Assembly (NCBI GenBank): GCA_015059285.1
Contig: SVAS01000004.1
Location: 1-64,000 of the forward strand
Origin: Bacillota bacterium
GTDB taxonomy: Bacteria; Bacillota_I; Bacilli_A; RF39; UBA660
DNA: 64,000 bases
Reading direction: 5' to 3'
Part shown: piece by piece, positions 8,987 to 17,527 of the stretch
Layout of the letters: each line of letters starts with the position of its first letter
Position numbering within the stretch: position 1 is the stretch's first letter
Notes under the pieces: model-generated
Databases searched by the model: none
What the model was told of the DNA's origin: nothing
What the model saw: the letters and a program-made list of their open reading frames with translations, nothing else
Program-made: the position numbers and the translations under genes

Positions 8987-9045
8987 TCGTCATCACCTCT
9001 ATTATTATAGCATAATATTTTAAAAAAATAAAAATGAAGTAATAA

Positions 9046-9309
9046 TTACTCCATTGAATTTACTTTTTTAGTTAAACGAGATTTGTTACGTGCTGCTTTA
9101 TTTTTAGTTGTAACTCCGGCTTTAGTAGCTTTATCAATTCTTTTGATAGCAACTTTTAAATTTTCTTGTGCTTTTTCTTTATCTTTTGCTAAAACAGCTT
9201 TATCAGTATTTTTAATAGCAGTTCTCATACTAGCTTTATAATCGTTGTTAACTTCTTTTTCTTTAGCAATAATTCTAACTTTCTTTTTTGCATTTTTCAT
9301 ATTTGGCAT
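9046..9309 (-). CDS. rpsT: 30S ribosomal protein S20
   Basis: Basic 87-residue 16S rRNA-binding protein. MPNMKNAKKKVR at the N-terminus, the central SMRTAIKNTDKAV and C-terminal NKAARNKSRLTKKVN are typical. The start follows GGAGGTG. It is divergent from gpr, the same rpsT-gpr adjacency found in Bacillus. Confidence 0.96.
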   Translation of the reverse strand: MPNMKNAKKKVRIIAKEKEVNNDYKASMRTAIKNTDKAVLAKDKEKAQENLKVAIKRIDKATKAGVTTKNKAARNKSRLTKKVNSME

Positions 9310-9411
9310 ATTTTTTCACCTCCAAGTCAGTCAATACCAACATTTTAACAAAAAAAATAAAAAAAAGCAATAAAAACTAGTGTTTTTGGTAAAAATATTA
9401 ATGGTGATAAT

Positions 9412-10446
9412 ATGAAACACGAGATAGATTTACAAAAATATCAAATCAGAACAGATCTTGCGATCGAAGTAATTGGTGAAAATAATAAAATAAAAGGTAT
9501 TATTAGTAAACAAAAAAAGATTGATGACATTAAAGTTACAGCAGTATGGATTGATGAATATGGTAGTAAACAAATAAATAAAAAGAAGGGTAACTATATT
9601 ACGATTGAGTTTAAGGATGTAACTGATTATAATAATAGCGAAAGTGTTAAAGCTGTTTTTGTAAATGAATTAAAAGAACTTATAGATAAAAACAATATTT
9701 TAGATAGTGCTAGTTGCTTAATAGTAGGTTTAGGTAATTATAAATCAACACCTGATTCCCTAGGACCTAAAGTTATTAAAGATATTATAGTTACTAATCA
9801 TTTATTTATGTATGGTGAAGTAGAAGATGGTTTTAGAAAAACATTTGCTTTAAACCCAGGTGTAATGGGTACCACTGGAGTTGAGACTAGTGAATTAATT
9901 AAAGCAATTGTAAATACTATTAAACCGGATTTTGTAATAGCAGTTGATGCACTTGCTAGTCAGTCTATTGAAAGAGTTAATAAAACTATTCAGATGACGG
10001 ATACTGGAATACATCCTGGTAGTGGGGTAGGTAATAGCCGAAAAGAAATAAGTTTTGATACATTAGGTATACCAGTTATCGCTATTGGAGTTCCAACTGT
10101 AGTAGATGCCGTAACAATTGTTAGTGATACAATTAATTATATGTTTAAACATTATACATATACAAAAAATAATATAAATAATCCTAGTCATAAATTAGTA
10201 CCTACTAGTAGTATAAATTACTTAAATAGTGATATAAAAGTAACTGACGAAGATAAACGTAAGTTGATGGGTATTGTTGGAAATTTAGAAGAAAATGAAA
10301 TTAAACAGCTCATTTTTGAAGTGTTAACACCCATTGGTTATAATTTAATGGTAACACCTAAAGAAATAGATTTTTTAATGGATAAATTAAGTAATATTAT
10401 AAGTGATGGCATTAATATTTGTTTACATGAAAAAGTTGATAATTAA
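9412..10446 (+). CDS. gpr: Germination (SASP) protease Gpr
   Basis: Aspartic-type endoprotease that degrades small acid-soluble spore proteins during germination. It is made as a zymogen that removes an N-terminal propeptide before a TDLA motif; here YQIRTDLAIE at residues 11-20 marks that boundary. Conserved parts include VGLGNYKSTPDSLGPKV, the ALNPGVMGTTG segment and ALASQSIERVNKTIQM. At 344 aa it is slightly short but complete. Together with sspI and spoIIP in this window it argues that the organism forms endospores. Confidence 0.95.
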   Translation: MKHEIDLQKYQIRTDLAIEVIGENNKIKGIISKQKKIDDIKVTAVWIDEYGSKQINKKKGNYITIEFKDVTDYNNSESVKAVFVNELKELIDKNNILDSASCLIVGLGNYKSTPDSLGPKVIKDIIVTNHLFMYGEVEDGFRKTFALNPGVMGTTGVETSELIKAIVNTIKPDFVIAVDALASQSIERVNKTIQMTDTGIHPGSGVGNSRKEISFDTLGIPVIAIGVPTVVDAVTIVSDTINYMFKHYTYTKNNINNPSHKLVPTSSINYLNSDIKVTDEDKRKLMGIVGNLEENEIKQLIFEVLTPIGYNLMVTPKEIDFLMDKLSNIISDGINICLHEKVDN

Positions 10447-10460
10447 TATCGACTTTTTTT
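10430..10460 (+). terminator. Terminator at the end of gpr
   Basis: AAAAGTTGAT / ATCGACTTTT with one G-T pair, then a T run; it overlaps the last codons and stop. Confidence 0.75.
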
Positions 10461-10503
10461 GATAAATAAAAATGGTAATTTAGATAAAGAAAGAGGGAAG
10501 TAA

Positions 10504-11109
10504 GTGGATAAAGAAATAAATAATATATTATTAAAGTACGATTATGCTTTAGAAATTTTAAAAGTTGAAATTAGCTATCTTATTAAGGAATATGAATTAA
10601 AGCATAACTATAATCCTGTAGAACATATAAAAACAAGGATAAAAACCATTGATAGTATTACGAATAAATTAAATAAAAAAGGTTATGAATTAAATTTAGA
10701 AAATATACAAAAATATATACATGATGTTATTGGTATTAGAATAATTTGTTCTTTTTTATCAGATGTTTATGATATTGTTAATTTGATAAAAAATTTTAAA
10801 CATATTATAGTGGTAGAAGAAAAAAACTATATTATTAATCCTAAAAACTCAGGTTATACAAGTTATCATTTAATTATTAAGATGCCAATATATTTAAATA
10901 ATTCTATAGAACACATTGAAGCAGAAATTCAAATTAGAACAGTGGCTATGGATTTTTGGGCTTCATTAGACCATAAAATTCAATATAAATTTTCATCTTT
11001 TATACCAGAAGAAGTAAAGAAAGAAATGTATAACTATGCAGTAGATATTAAAAATTTAGATTGTAAAATGCTAGAACTTAATAAAATGATGACTAAATAT
11101 AAAGAATAA
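10504..11109 (+). CDS. Small alarmone synthetase (RelA/SpoT synthetase domain, YjbM/YwaC type)
   Basis: Makes (p)ppGpp from ATP and GTP or GDP. The 201-aa protein is a lone synthetase domain without hydrolase, TGS or ACT domains. Visible motifs are DVIGIRIICSF, NPKNSGYTSYHLII (substrate loop) and EIQIRTVAMDFWASLDHKIQYK. The start is GTG behind GAGGGAAG. Possible quaternary assembly as in other SAS enzymes is family knowledge. It follows gpr after a terminator and is probably transcribed alone. Confidence 0.93.
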   Translation: MDKEINNILLKYDYALEILKVEISYLIKEYELKHNYNPVEHIKTRIKTIDSITNKLNKKGYELNLENIQKYIHDVIGIRIICSFLSDVYDIVNLIKNFKHIIVVEEKNYIINPKNSGYTSYHLIIKMPIYLNNSIEHIEAEIQIRTVAMDFWASLDHKIQYKFSSFIPEEVKKEMYNYAVDIKNLDCKMLELNKMMTKYKE

Positions 11110-11125
11110 ATGTAATATAGTCATT

Positions 11126-11153
11126 TTGACATATAAATAATTTATGTTATAAT
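11126..11153 (+). promoter_or_regulatory. Sigma-A-type promoter
   Basis: TTGACA, 16-nt spacer, TATAAT preceded by TATGT. It lies 26 nt before the next gene's ATG. Confidence 0.85.
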
Positions 11154-11179
11154 ACACCTCAATAAAAGGGGTGTTTTTT

Positions 11180-12049
11180 ATGAAAATATTATCTGTTAAT
11201 GCTCATCAATTTGAAAAAATGCCAAAATATCAATTGCAAAGAAATTTAGAGAGTACGGAATGTGAATTATTTATATTAGAACAAAAAGATAAATGGAATA
11301 AAAAACTTTTAAAAAAGTTTTTCGTTACATCAGGTGAATATTTTAGTAATAAACTTTATACTATTAATGCATTAGCTGATTTAGAAGCACTAAAAGATAT
11401 AGAAGAATTGGTTATTCCAGAAGAACTATTTGCATTAGATGATGAGATACAAGGTTTTACAATGCCTTTTATTGAAAAAAATGTAAATTTAAAAATTTTA
11501 TTATCATCGGATTTTACTTCACTTACTAAAAAAATAAGTGCACTTAAAGATATTGGAAATATTTTAAAAAAAATTATAAAACATCCAGAATTACAAGATT
11601 ATTTCTTTTTAGGAGATATTCATGAAGGTAATTTTATTTATGATGTCGAAAGAAAAATGTATAGGGTTGTTGACTTGGATAGTGCTAAAATAGGAGATAA
11701 CAGTCCTTCTATGGCTAAATATTTAACTACTAATAAAAATCTTAAAAATCTTCCTCAAAAATATCCGTTAAATGAACAAGAAATTCATATAAGTAACGAA
11801 AGTACAATGATTTTAAGTTATATTTATATGGTTTTAAATACGATTGCTAAAATCAATGTAAGTAAACTTAGTATAGATGAATATTATTCATACTTGGGGT
11901 ATTTAAAAGATCACGGAGTTAGCTTAGAACTTGTAGAACTATTTTCTAAAATATATGCAAAAGGTAAAAATAAAATAGATATAGAACTTTTAGATAGTAT
12001 ACCTACTCAAAATAGTAAAATACTTACTTATGAAAGCTTTAAAAGATAA
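11180..12049 (+). CDS. Protein with kinase-like (phosphotransferase) fold, unassigned
   Basis: I do not recognise a named family. The middle region carries FLGDIHEGNFIYD and, about 20 residues later, YRVVDLDSAKIGDN. These look like the catalytic loop (HxxN) and metal-binding DxD/DFG-equivalent of protein-kinase-like or aminoglycoside-phosphotransferase-like enzymes. The N-terminal lobe is weakly conserved and shows no clear glycine-rich loop. The ATG at 11180 follows AAAGGGG; the ORF-track GTG nine bases earlier lies within the binding-site region. It has its own strong promoter, and a separate promoter precedes the next gene. Confidence 0.6.
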   Translation: MKILSVNAHQFEKMPKYQLQRNLESTECELFILEQKDKWNKKLLKKFFVTSGEYFSNKLYTINALADLEALKDIEELVIPEELFALDDEIQGFTMPFIEKNVNLKILLSSDFTSLTKKISALKDIGNILKKIIKHPELQDYFFLGDIHEGNFIYDVERKMYRVVDLDSAKIGDNSPSMAKYLTTNKNLKNLPQKYPLNEQEIHISNESTMILSYIYMVLNTIAKINVSKLSIDEYYSYLGYLKDHGVSLELVELFSKIYAKGKNKIDIELLDSIPTQNSKILTYESFKR

Positions 12050-12051
12050 AT

Positions 12052-12079
12052 TTGACAAAAAATAAATATATGTTACAAT
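12052..12079 (+). promoter_or_regulatory. Sigma-A-type promoter
   Basis: TTGACA, 16-nt spacer, TACAAT with an upstream TGT; just after the preceding stop codon and 27 nt before the next ATG. Confidence 0.8.
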
Positions 12080-12106
12080 AATACGCGTTTGAAGGGGGAG
12101 TTTTAA

Positions 12107-12754
12107 ATGAAAAAAGAAAAACAAGTAAAAAAAGAAACAAAGGTTCAAGAACCATTAGTAATTCGTGGATTTGATATTATAGAAGAGAACATGAGAATAT
12201 ATTTTTCAGATGGAAGAACAACTATTGTACCTTATAATAAAGGTAACTTAGAAAAAATTAGAAATAATATGTTAGAACGTATGGTAGCAGTTCAAGAACA
12301 ATTACCAAAAGTTTATATGAGAAAAGTAGGTTTATCTGCTTTAACATTAGCAGGTGCAGCCGGAATTGTACTTTTAAATACTACTGATATAGGTAAAGAA
12401 TTTAATACAGTATTTTCAAATACTGTATTAGGAGGAATTACTTTATTAAGTGGTACAGGTGTAGTTAAAGATTCAAAAATCATTAGAAACATTCGTAAAG
12501 CAGGTATCTTTGTAAAACATAGAGCTGAGATAAATGAAGCGATTGTAAATAATGCTTATATGTATGCTAATATTAGTGAAAAAGATAAAAAAAGAATTCA
12601 AGAATGGCTACAAATTTATGTTCGTGAACCAATTGTAGTAGAAAACTTATCAGATATATCATATACTACTGTTAAAACTATTTGGGATAATATTCAATTA
12701 AATAAAAGAATGGATTTTGACTACTCTGAAAAAGGTTTTCAAAAAACTTTATAA
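12107..12754 (+). CDS. Hypothetical protein with a central hydrophobic segment
   Basis: No family recognised. A lysine/glutamate-rich start (about 20 residues) is followed by a short beta-rich part (VIRGFDIIEENMRIYFSDG), a helix, then a hydrophobic stretch (VGLSALTLAGAAGIVLL, about residues 79-97) that may be one membrane segment, and a mostly helical C-terminal half. Ribosome-binding site GAAGGGGGAG. It sits between the kinase-like gene and pilin cassette 2, with its own promoter and terminator. Confidence 0.7.
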   Translation: MKKEKQVKKETKVQEPLVIRGFDIIEENMRIYFSDGRTTIVPYNKGNLEKIRNNMLERMVAVQEQLPKVYMRKVGLSALTLAGAAGIVLLNTTDIGKEFNTVFSNTVLGGITLLSGTGVVKDSKIIRNIRKAGIFVKHRAEINEAIVNNAYMYANISEKDKKRIQEWLQIYVREPIVVENLSDISYTTVKTIWDNIQLNKRMDFDYSEKGFQKTL

Positions 12755-12779
12755 CAACTTCTTATGAGGTTGTTTTTTT
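12753..12779 (+). terminator. Terminator before cassette 2
   Basis: AACAACTTC / GAGGTTGTT stem with TTAT loop, then seven Ts. Confidence 0.8.
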
Positions 12780-12780
12780 G

Positions 12781-12851
12781 ATTTATGTTATAGTCCTGTT
12801 CTAAAGAGTAAAAGAATGTATAATAAAACTTGTTAGAATAGGAGTGAGTTT
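12781..12851 (+). promoter_or_regulatory. Shared cassette leader (copy 2): extended -10 plus inverted repeat over the ribosome-binding site
   Basis: TATGTTATAGT looks like the extended -10 seen at other promoters here. Downstream, CCTGTTCTA (12795-12803) can pair with TAGAATAGG (12834-12842). The 3' arm overlaps the AGGAG of the pilin gene. A TGTATAAT box lies between them as an alternative -10. Nearly the same sequence precedes cassettes 3 and 5. Confidence 0.6.
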
Positions 12852-13826
12852 ATGAAGAGAAAAGGATTTACCTTAATTGAACTATTAGCAGTAATAGTAA
12901 TACTAGCAATAATAGCACTAATAGCAGTACCAGTAATAATGAATATTATAAGTAGTGCAAGAGAAAGTGCATTTGAAGATACTGCGTATGGACTAATAAG
13001 TGCTGGGGAAATGTATTATACTAGAGAATTACTAAATAATGGAATGACAAGTGATGTAGAGTTCACAATTGAAGATGGAGAGTTTGTAGGAGAAAACAAA
13101 TTAGAAGTTAAAGGTGCATTACCACAAACAGGTAAAATAAAAGTTACAGTTGATGGAAAAGTAGCATTAGCAATATCAAATGGAGCAATGTGTATAACAA
13201 AAGGATATGATGATAGTAAGATTGATCCAGAAGCAGATGTTGATGACTGTAAATTACCATCAGGTACTGCAAAAACATTAAGAGAACTAGTCAAAACAAA
13301 TGATTTTGCTACAAGTGTAGATGGCTGTGTGATAAGTGGTATATGTGAAGTAGGAACGAAGTTTGCAATAGAGGTTGTTCCAGGAACAATTAAAAATTTC
13401 TATGTAATAAATGATACAAATAATACTGTAACATTAATTATGGATAGAAATATAGATGAAGAAACAGTAGCATGGAATACATCTGGAAATAATATAGATG
13501 GTCCGATTACAGCTCTTGATTATTTAGAAAGTAAAACAAGTAGTTGGATAAATATTGAAGAAAAAGCATATACAATAACAGATGATAAAGGTGAAAATGC
13601 TGTTTTAAGAAAAAATGCAAGAACTCGTATGATAACATATGTAGAAATAAATGATTTAATTAATTCTCATAGTTGGTTATATGGAGATTATTGGACAAGT
13701 TCTATTAGTGTAGATTATGATTATAGTGCTGCTTGGGGTGTTTTTAATGAGGGATTTATAGAACCATTTTCAGCAGATGCTTCAGATTATTTCGGTGTCC
13801 GTCCAGTAATAGAAATAAAAAAATAA
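12852..13826 (+). CDS. Type IV pilin-like protein with variable C-terminal lectin-like domain (cassette 2)
   Basis: The protein starts MKRKGFTLIELLAVIVILAIIALIA: a short basic leader, the prepilin-peptidase site G/F with TLIE, and the hydrophobic alpha-1 helix of type IV pilins. A conserved pilin head follows, with a cysteine pair about 20 residues apart (MCITKG...DDC). A second domain begins near FYVINDTNNTVTLIMDRN and ends with the variable segment and GVRPVIEIKK. At 324 aa it is the shortest complete copy. Its variable part has fewer C-ending codons than copies 1, 4 and 5 and may no longer be diversified. No pilus assembly genes lie nearby. Surface display is inferred. Confidence 0.9.
   Translation: MKRKGFTLIELLAVIVILAIIALIAVPVIMNIISSARESAFEDTAYGLISAGEMYYTRELLNNGMTSDVEFTIEDGEFVGENKLEVKGALPQTGKIKVTVDGKVALAISNGAMCITKGYDDSKIDPEADVDDCKLPSGTAKTLRELVKTNDFATSVDGCVISGICEVGTKFAIEVVPGTIKNFYVINDTNNTVTLIMDRNIDEETVAWNTSGNNIDGPITALDYLESKTSSWINIEEKAYTITDDKGENAVLRKNARTRMITYVEINDLINSHSWLYGDYWTSSISVDYDYSAAWGVFNEGFIEPFSADASDYFGVRPVIEIKK
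13686..13805 (+). other. Variable region 2 (VR2), apparently drifted
   Basis: Forty codons from DYW to VRP, the same length as VR1 and VR3. Several codons end in A (GTA, GGA, ATA, GAA, TCA, GCA), unlike VR1, VR4 and VR5, so the NNY bias is weak. The G of GYW is replaced by D. Confidence 0.5.
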
Positions 13827-13840
13827 TTATTTAATAATTA

Positions 13841-13868
13841 GAACAAATTTGATTTTGTTCTTTTTTTT
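13841..13868 (+). terminator. Terminator after cassette 2
   Basis: GAACAAA / TTTGTTC stem followed by eight Ts. Confidence 0.8.
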
Positions 13869-13918
13869 GACAAAAAAACTAATTTCTAATTCATATAATA
13901 AAAATAAAGGTGAAATAT

Positions 13919-14911
13919 ATGAAAAGAAAATTTAAATTTAGAAGAAAAAAAATTTTAAAAAAAATGAAAACACTTGGTTTGATATTATTAGTAGTTGAAT
14001 CATTTTTATTTACATATAACTACTTAAAATATATTAAGTTATATTCTTCAAATGAGGAGTTTATAATGTTACTTTTAAATAATTCTAATCATCATTTAAA
14101 GTATGAAAAAACTAGTGATTTTAGTAGTAAAGTTATATCTTTTTTTACTAACATAAATATTAAAAATCCTATTAGTTTGTTAGAAAAAAGTTTTAACTAT
14201 AATATGGGTGAAACGAGTGAACTTGTATATAGTGATGAATATAATCCTGATAGCTTAAATTCTAGTTATATCAATGATCCTAATCCTAAAGAAATAGAAA
14301 AGCCTTTGGTTTATATTTATAATTCACATCAATTAGAAAATTATAGTTCTGAAAATTATGAAGCTTATAATATAACACCTAATGTTATGATGGCTTCTTA
14401 TTTGCTTAGAGAAAAATTAAATGATTTAGGAATAAAAACAATTGTTGAGGAAGCTGATATTACAGAATTCATTCGTATTAATAATTGGAATTATAATTAT
14501 AGTTATGTAGCTAGTAGGTATTATATTGAAGATGCTATTAAGCAAAACCCTAGTTTAAATTTTTTTATTGATTTACATAGAGATGCTTTAAGTAAAGATG
14601 CTTCTACAGTTACAATTAATGATAAAAAATATGCGAAAGTATTATTTGTTGTTGGATTGGAACATGATAACTATCAAAAAAATTTAGATTTAGCAAACAA
14701 AATAAATAATATGGTTATGGATAATTATCCATATTTAAGTAGAGGAGTTATTACTAAGAAGGGTGCTAATGTTGATGGAATATATAATCAAGATATTCAT
14801 CCTAATATGATTCTTTTAGAACTTGGTGGAAATGAAAATACTATTGATGAAGTATTAAATACTGTTGAGGCTATGGCAATTATTTTAAAGGAGCATTTAA
14901 ATGAAAAATAA
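13919..14911 (+). CDS. spoIIP: Stage II sporulation protein P (SpoIIP)
   Basis: Cell-wall amidase/endopeptidase that works with SpoIID and SpoIIM to dissolve septal peptidoglycan and drive engulfment. There is an N-terminal membrane anchor (about residues 18-38), a linker, then the amidase domain with IYNSHQLENY (zinc-ligand region), FFIDLHRDA and ILLELGGNENT. The ATG at 13919 is preferred, 6 nt after AAGGTG; the ORF-track GTG at 13910 is part of that site. The next small gene overlaps its end by 11 nt. A lone spoIIP, without gpr adjacent as in Bacillus, is a mild rearrangement. Confidence 0.93.
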   Translation: MKRKFKFRRKKILKKMKTLGLILLVVESFLFTYNYLKYIKLYSSNEEFIMLLLNNSNHHLKYEKTSDFSSKVISFFTNINIKNPISLLEKSFNYNMGETSELVYSDEYNPDSLNSSYINDPNPKEIEKPLVYIYNSHQLENYSSENYEAYNITPNVMMASYLLREKLNDLGIKTIVEEADITEFIRINNWNYNYSYVASRYYIEDAIKQNPSLNFFIDLHRDALSKDASTVTINDKKYAKVLFVVGLEHDNYQKNLDLANKINNMVMDNYPYLSRGVITKKGANVDGIYNQDIHPNMILLELGGNENTIDEVLNTVEAMAIILKEHLNEK

Positions 14912-15230
14912 GAAATTAAATAAATTTTTTTGGTATGTATTTTTAATTTTATTTATGGCGTTTACTACTCTTTATACAGCTGGTAGGGCGGGATATTATG
15001 AGTATACACAAAATCAAAAAAAGATATTTACAGAAGAACAAATAAAAAAATTTGAGGAAGATGTTTTTTTAGGAAAAGAAGTTGATATTAATGATTATTT
15101 AGTTGTAAAAGAGAATTTTCAAGATGAAAAAAAAAGACTTGGTTTAAAAGCATCTGAATTTATTGGCGTTTATACAAAGATTGGTATTGATAAAATATTT
15201 AAAATGTTGGCTAAATTAGTTGAAAACTAA
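14901..15230 (+). CDS. Small single-pass membrane protein downstream of spoIIP
   Basis: 109 aa; one N-terminal membrane helix (FFWYVFLILFMAFTTLYTAG), then a charged helical part. The family is not recognised. Its start overlaps spoIIP by 11 nt, so translation is probably coupled and a sporulation role is plausible but unproven. The ribosome-binding site AAAGGAG lies inside the spoIIP coding end. Confidence 0.75.
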   Translation: MKNKKLNKFFWYVFLILFMAFTTLYTAGRAGYYEYTQNQKKIFTEEQIKKFEEDVFLGKEVDINDYLVVKENFQDEKKRLGLKASEFIGVYTKIGIDKIFKMLAKLVEN

Positions 15231-15248
15231 AATTTGATGTGCTATAAT
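15220..15248 (+). promoter_or_regulatory. Sigma-A-type promoter
   Basis: TTGAAA, 17-nt spacer, TATAAT; the -35 lies in the last codons of the previous gene. It drives the DUF1292 gene. Confidence 0.8.
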
Positions 15249-15283
15249 TGTAGCAAGGTAGATTAAGAAGGGAGATTTATATT

Positions 15284-15553
15284 ATGGGAGAAAATAAAAC
15301 AATTAAAATTTTTGATGAAAATGGAGTAGAAAAAGAAGTAGAGGTTATTGCATATTTTACATTAGCAATGAATAATAAAGATTATTTAATATATACAGAA
15401 AACAAAACAGATGCAAACGGAAATGTAGAAGTTTATACTTCAGAAGTAGCTCATAGAGATGATAATACTACAGAATTATTAGGTGTAGATGATGATAATG
15501 TATGGGCTGAAATTAAAAAAGTAATGATTGAAATCGCAAAAGATGGGGAGTAG
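15284..15553 (+). CDS. DUF1292 family protein (YrzB-like)
   Basis: Short acidic protein (89 aa) with the family pattern: IFDENGVEKEVEVIAYFTL, then DYLIYTENK and VYTSEVAHRDD, ending in a helix. Function unknown across Firmicutes, where it often sits near alaS-yrrK genes; that context is absent here. Followed after 8 nt by a coiled-coil gene, probably in one operon. Confidence 0.85.
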   Translation: MGENKTIKIFDENGVEKEVEVIAYFTLAMNNKDYLIYTENKTDANGNVEVYTSEVAHRDDNTTELLGVDDDNVWAEIKKVMIEIAKDGE

Positions 15554-15561
15554 TGGTTTAA

Positions 15562-16299
15562 ATGGCATATAAAAATATTGATATTAATGAATTGGGGTTG
15601 AAACAAAAGATAACTTATCGTGCTTCTAGGGTAGCTTTCTTTGTACCTAGATTATTAGCTAAGTTAGCAACTAAAGTTATTGTTAATCCAGTTACTAAAC
15701 TAGTAACAGGAGAAACTCATGAAGAAGTTAAAGCAGCAGCTAATGATATTGCTATGCAAGTTCAAGCCGATCAAGCAGAAGAAATGCAAGAAAAAATAGA
15801 TGAAGGAAAACAAAATCTTGATGATTGGAAGAACGATAAAGAATATTATATTAGTAATTTAGGTAAATATAAAAGTTATGAATCTACAGTAAACGATTTA
15901 GTAAAAAAACAAGCTAAATTACTTAAGTCGCCAAAAAGATTGTTAGTAGCAAAAACATATCTTTCAGTAATGGGTTCATTTATTCAAAAACATAAAGAAG
16001 AAAAAGCTAATGAAAAATTAGTTAAAGAAGTTGTTGAAGAATATGTTGCTAAAAGAGCTCTTTTAGAAAGAAAAAATTTAGAAATTGAAGCTTTAAGACA
16101 AGCTCTTAAGAAAGCAGAAGAAGAAAAAGTAACTTTAGAAAATGATGTAAGTGAAATTGAAGTTGCAAATCCAGAAATTGTTGCTCAAACAAAAGAACAA
16201 ATGGGTGATGCGCCTGTTTTATCAGATGAAATGATTGACAATATGTCTAATTTTGCTAAAGATGATGCTATTGTAGTAGAAGGTTCAATTGTTAAATAA
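15562..16299 (+). CDS. Hypothetical helical/coiled-coil protein
   Basis: No family recognised. The N-terminus has an amphipathic-to-hydrophobic stretch (VAFFVPRLLAKLATKVIVNPVTKLV) that could touch the membrane. Most of the rest is predicted helix, with a heptad-rich segment (LERKNLEIEALRQALKKAEEEK, near residues 170-195). The C-terminal tail is acidic. It follows DUF1292 closely and ends at a strong terminator. Confidence 0.7.
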   Translation: MAYKNIDINELGLKQKITYRASRVAFFVPRLLAKLATKVIVNPVTKLVTGETHEEVKAAANDIAMQVQADQAEEMQEKIDEGKQNLDDWKNDKEYYISNLGKYKSYESTVNDLVKKQAKLLKSPKRLLVAKTYLSVMGSFIQKHKEEKANEKLVKEVVEEYVAKRALLERKNLEIEALRQALKKAEEEKVTLENDVSEIEVANPEIVAQTKEQMGDAPVLSDEMIDNMSNFAKDDAIVVEGSIVK

Positions 16300-16316
16300 T
16301 TGAAAAAACAAGTTTT

Positions 16317-16344
16317 AAAAGGATATACTTTATATCCTTTTTTT
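16317..16344 (+). terminator. Terminator
   Basis: AAAAGGATATA / TATATCCTTTT stem with a 3-nt loop and T tail. Confidence 0.85.
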
Positions 16345-16367
16345 GATATAATTTTAATGGTGATAGT

Positions 16368-17279
16368 ATGGAAAAATTAATAATTGGTTCACACGTTTCT
16401 TTTACAAAAGGTAGTCAATTAGTTGGCAGCGTAAAAGAAGCTTTAAGTTATGGAGCTAACACGTTAATGCTTTATACAGGTGCTCCTCAAAATTCAAATA
16501 GACTTCCTTTAAATGAAAAATTAACAGAAGAAGGTTTAAAATTAATGGCCAACAATAATATAGATAAAAATAATGTTATTGTTCATGCTCCATATATTAT
16601 TAATCCTTCAAATAATAAGAATTTAGATTTTAATGTTTCTTTTCTGAAACAAGAAATTGATAGAGTACAAAAGTTAGGTCTTTCTAAGTTAGTAATGCAT
16701 CCTGGTAGTCATGTTGGCCTTGGAATAGAAGAAGGGATAAAAAATACTATTGAAGTATTAAATTTATCTTTAAAAGAAACTGATAATATAATTATTTGTA
16801 TTGAGACAATGGCTGGAAAAGGAACAGAAATAGGTTTTAATTTTGAACAAATAAGAGAAATTATTAATGGTGTTCACTTAAAAGATAAAATAGGTGTATG
16901 CCTAGATACGTGTCACATTAATGATGCTGGTTATAATTTAAGTTATTTTGATGAGGTACTTTCTGAATTTGAAGAAATAATAGGTTTAGATAAACTTATG
17001 TGTATTCATATAAATGATAGTAAGAATGTAATATCAGCTCATAAAGATCGTCATGATAATTTTGGATTAGGTACTATAGGGTTTGAAAATTTAATTAGTA
17101 TTATTTATCACGACAAATTAAAAGACATTCCTAAAATATTAGAAACGCCTTATGTAGGATTAGAAGATATTAAAGATAGACTTTTTCCACCATATAAATT
17201 TGAAATAGAAATGATCAAAAATAAGAAATTTAATTCTAATTTATTAAATGATATCAGAGATTATTATAAAAATCTTTGA
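16368..17279 (+). CDS. nfo: Endonuclease IV (AP endonuclease)
   Basis: Zinc-dependent TIM-barrel enzyme that cuts 5' of abasic sites in base-excision repair, downstream in function of MutM, which is also in this window. Recognised by GSHVSFTKG, the VIVHAPYIIN and LVMHPGSHVG metal-ligand segments, IETMAGKGTEIG, GVCLDTCHINDAGYN and HINDSKN...DRHDNFGLG. At 303 aa it is slightly longer than usual. The convergent DUF2624-like gene overlaps its 3' end by 16 nt. Confidence 0.95.
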   Translation: MEKLIIGSHVSFTKGSQLVGSVKEALSYGANTLMLYTGAPQNSNRLPLNEKLTEEGLKLMANNNIDKNNVIVHAPYIINPSNNKNLDFNVSFLKQEIDRVQKLGLSKLVMHPGSHVGLGIEEGIKNTIEVLNLSLKETDNIIICIETMAGKGTEIGFNFEQIREIINGVHLKDKIGVCLDTCHINDAGYNLSYFDEVLSEFEEIIGLDKLMCIHINDSKNVISAHKDRHDNFGLGTIGFENLISIIYHDKLKDIPKILETPYVGLEDIKDRLFPPYKFEIEMIKNKKFNSNLLNDIRDYYKNL

Positions 17280-17527
17280 TATTTTTTTTTGAAAAAATAA
17301 AATAGTTCTTCTATTTTTAAGTAGTTTTCCTCTTTTATTTTAGAACGATGATTACTAAAAATAATAGAACTATCACCATATATCAGTTCATACCAATCAT
17401 TTTTTGTAATTTCATAAATGCTATTTAACTCATTATCTGTTAATTTTATATTGTTATCAAGCGCAAATTTATTAATATCTTCTTTAGTTAATTTAGAAAT
17501 GTGTTCTTTTATTAAATTTTGTATCAT
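17264..17527 (-). CDS. DUF2624-like protein (YqfT family)
   Basis: 87-aa helical protein resembling B. subtilis YqfT, which lies beside nfo (yqfS) there too, although in the same direction. The pattern of an N-terminal helix, the KEDINKFALDNNIKLT helix-turn segment and NDWYELIYGD fits the family. Start behind AAAGGAGG. It overlaps nfo convergently by 16 nt. Function unknown. Confidence 0.7.
   Translation of the reverse strand: MIQNLIKEHISKLTKEDINKFALDNNIKLTDNELNSIYEITKNDWYELIYGDSSIIFSNHRSKIKEENYLKIEELFYFFKKKYQRFL

Noticed and set aside
12852-13826. Cassettes as components of a competence or type II secretion pilus operon
   Set aside because: No ATPase, inner-membrane or prepilin-peptidase gene lies in the window; only the pilin-type N-terminus is present.
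13867-13899. TTGACA and TATAAT before spoIIP as a sigma-A promoter
   Set aside because: The spacing is 21 nt, too long; a sporulation sigma factor is expected, but the -35 is not clear enough to call.
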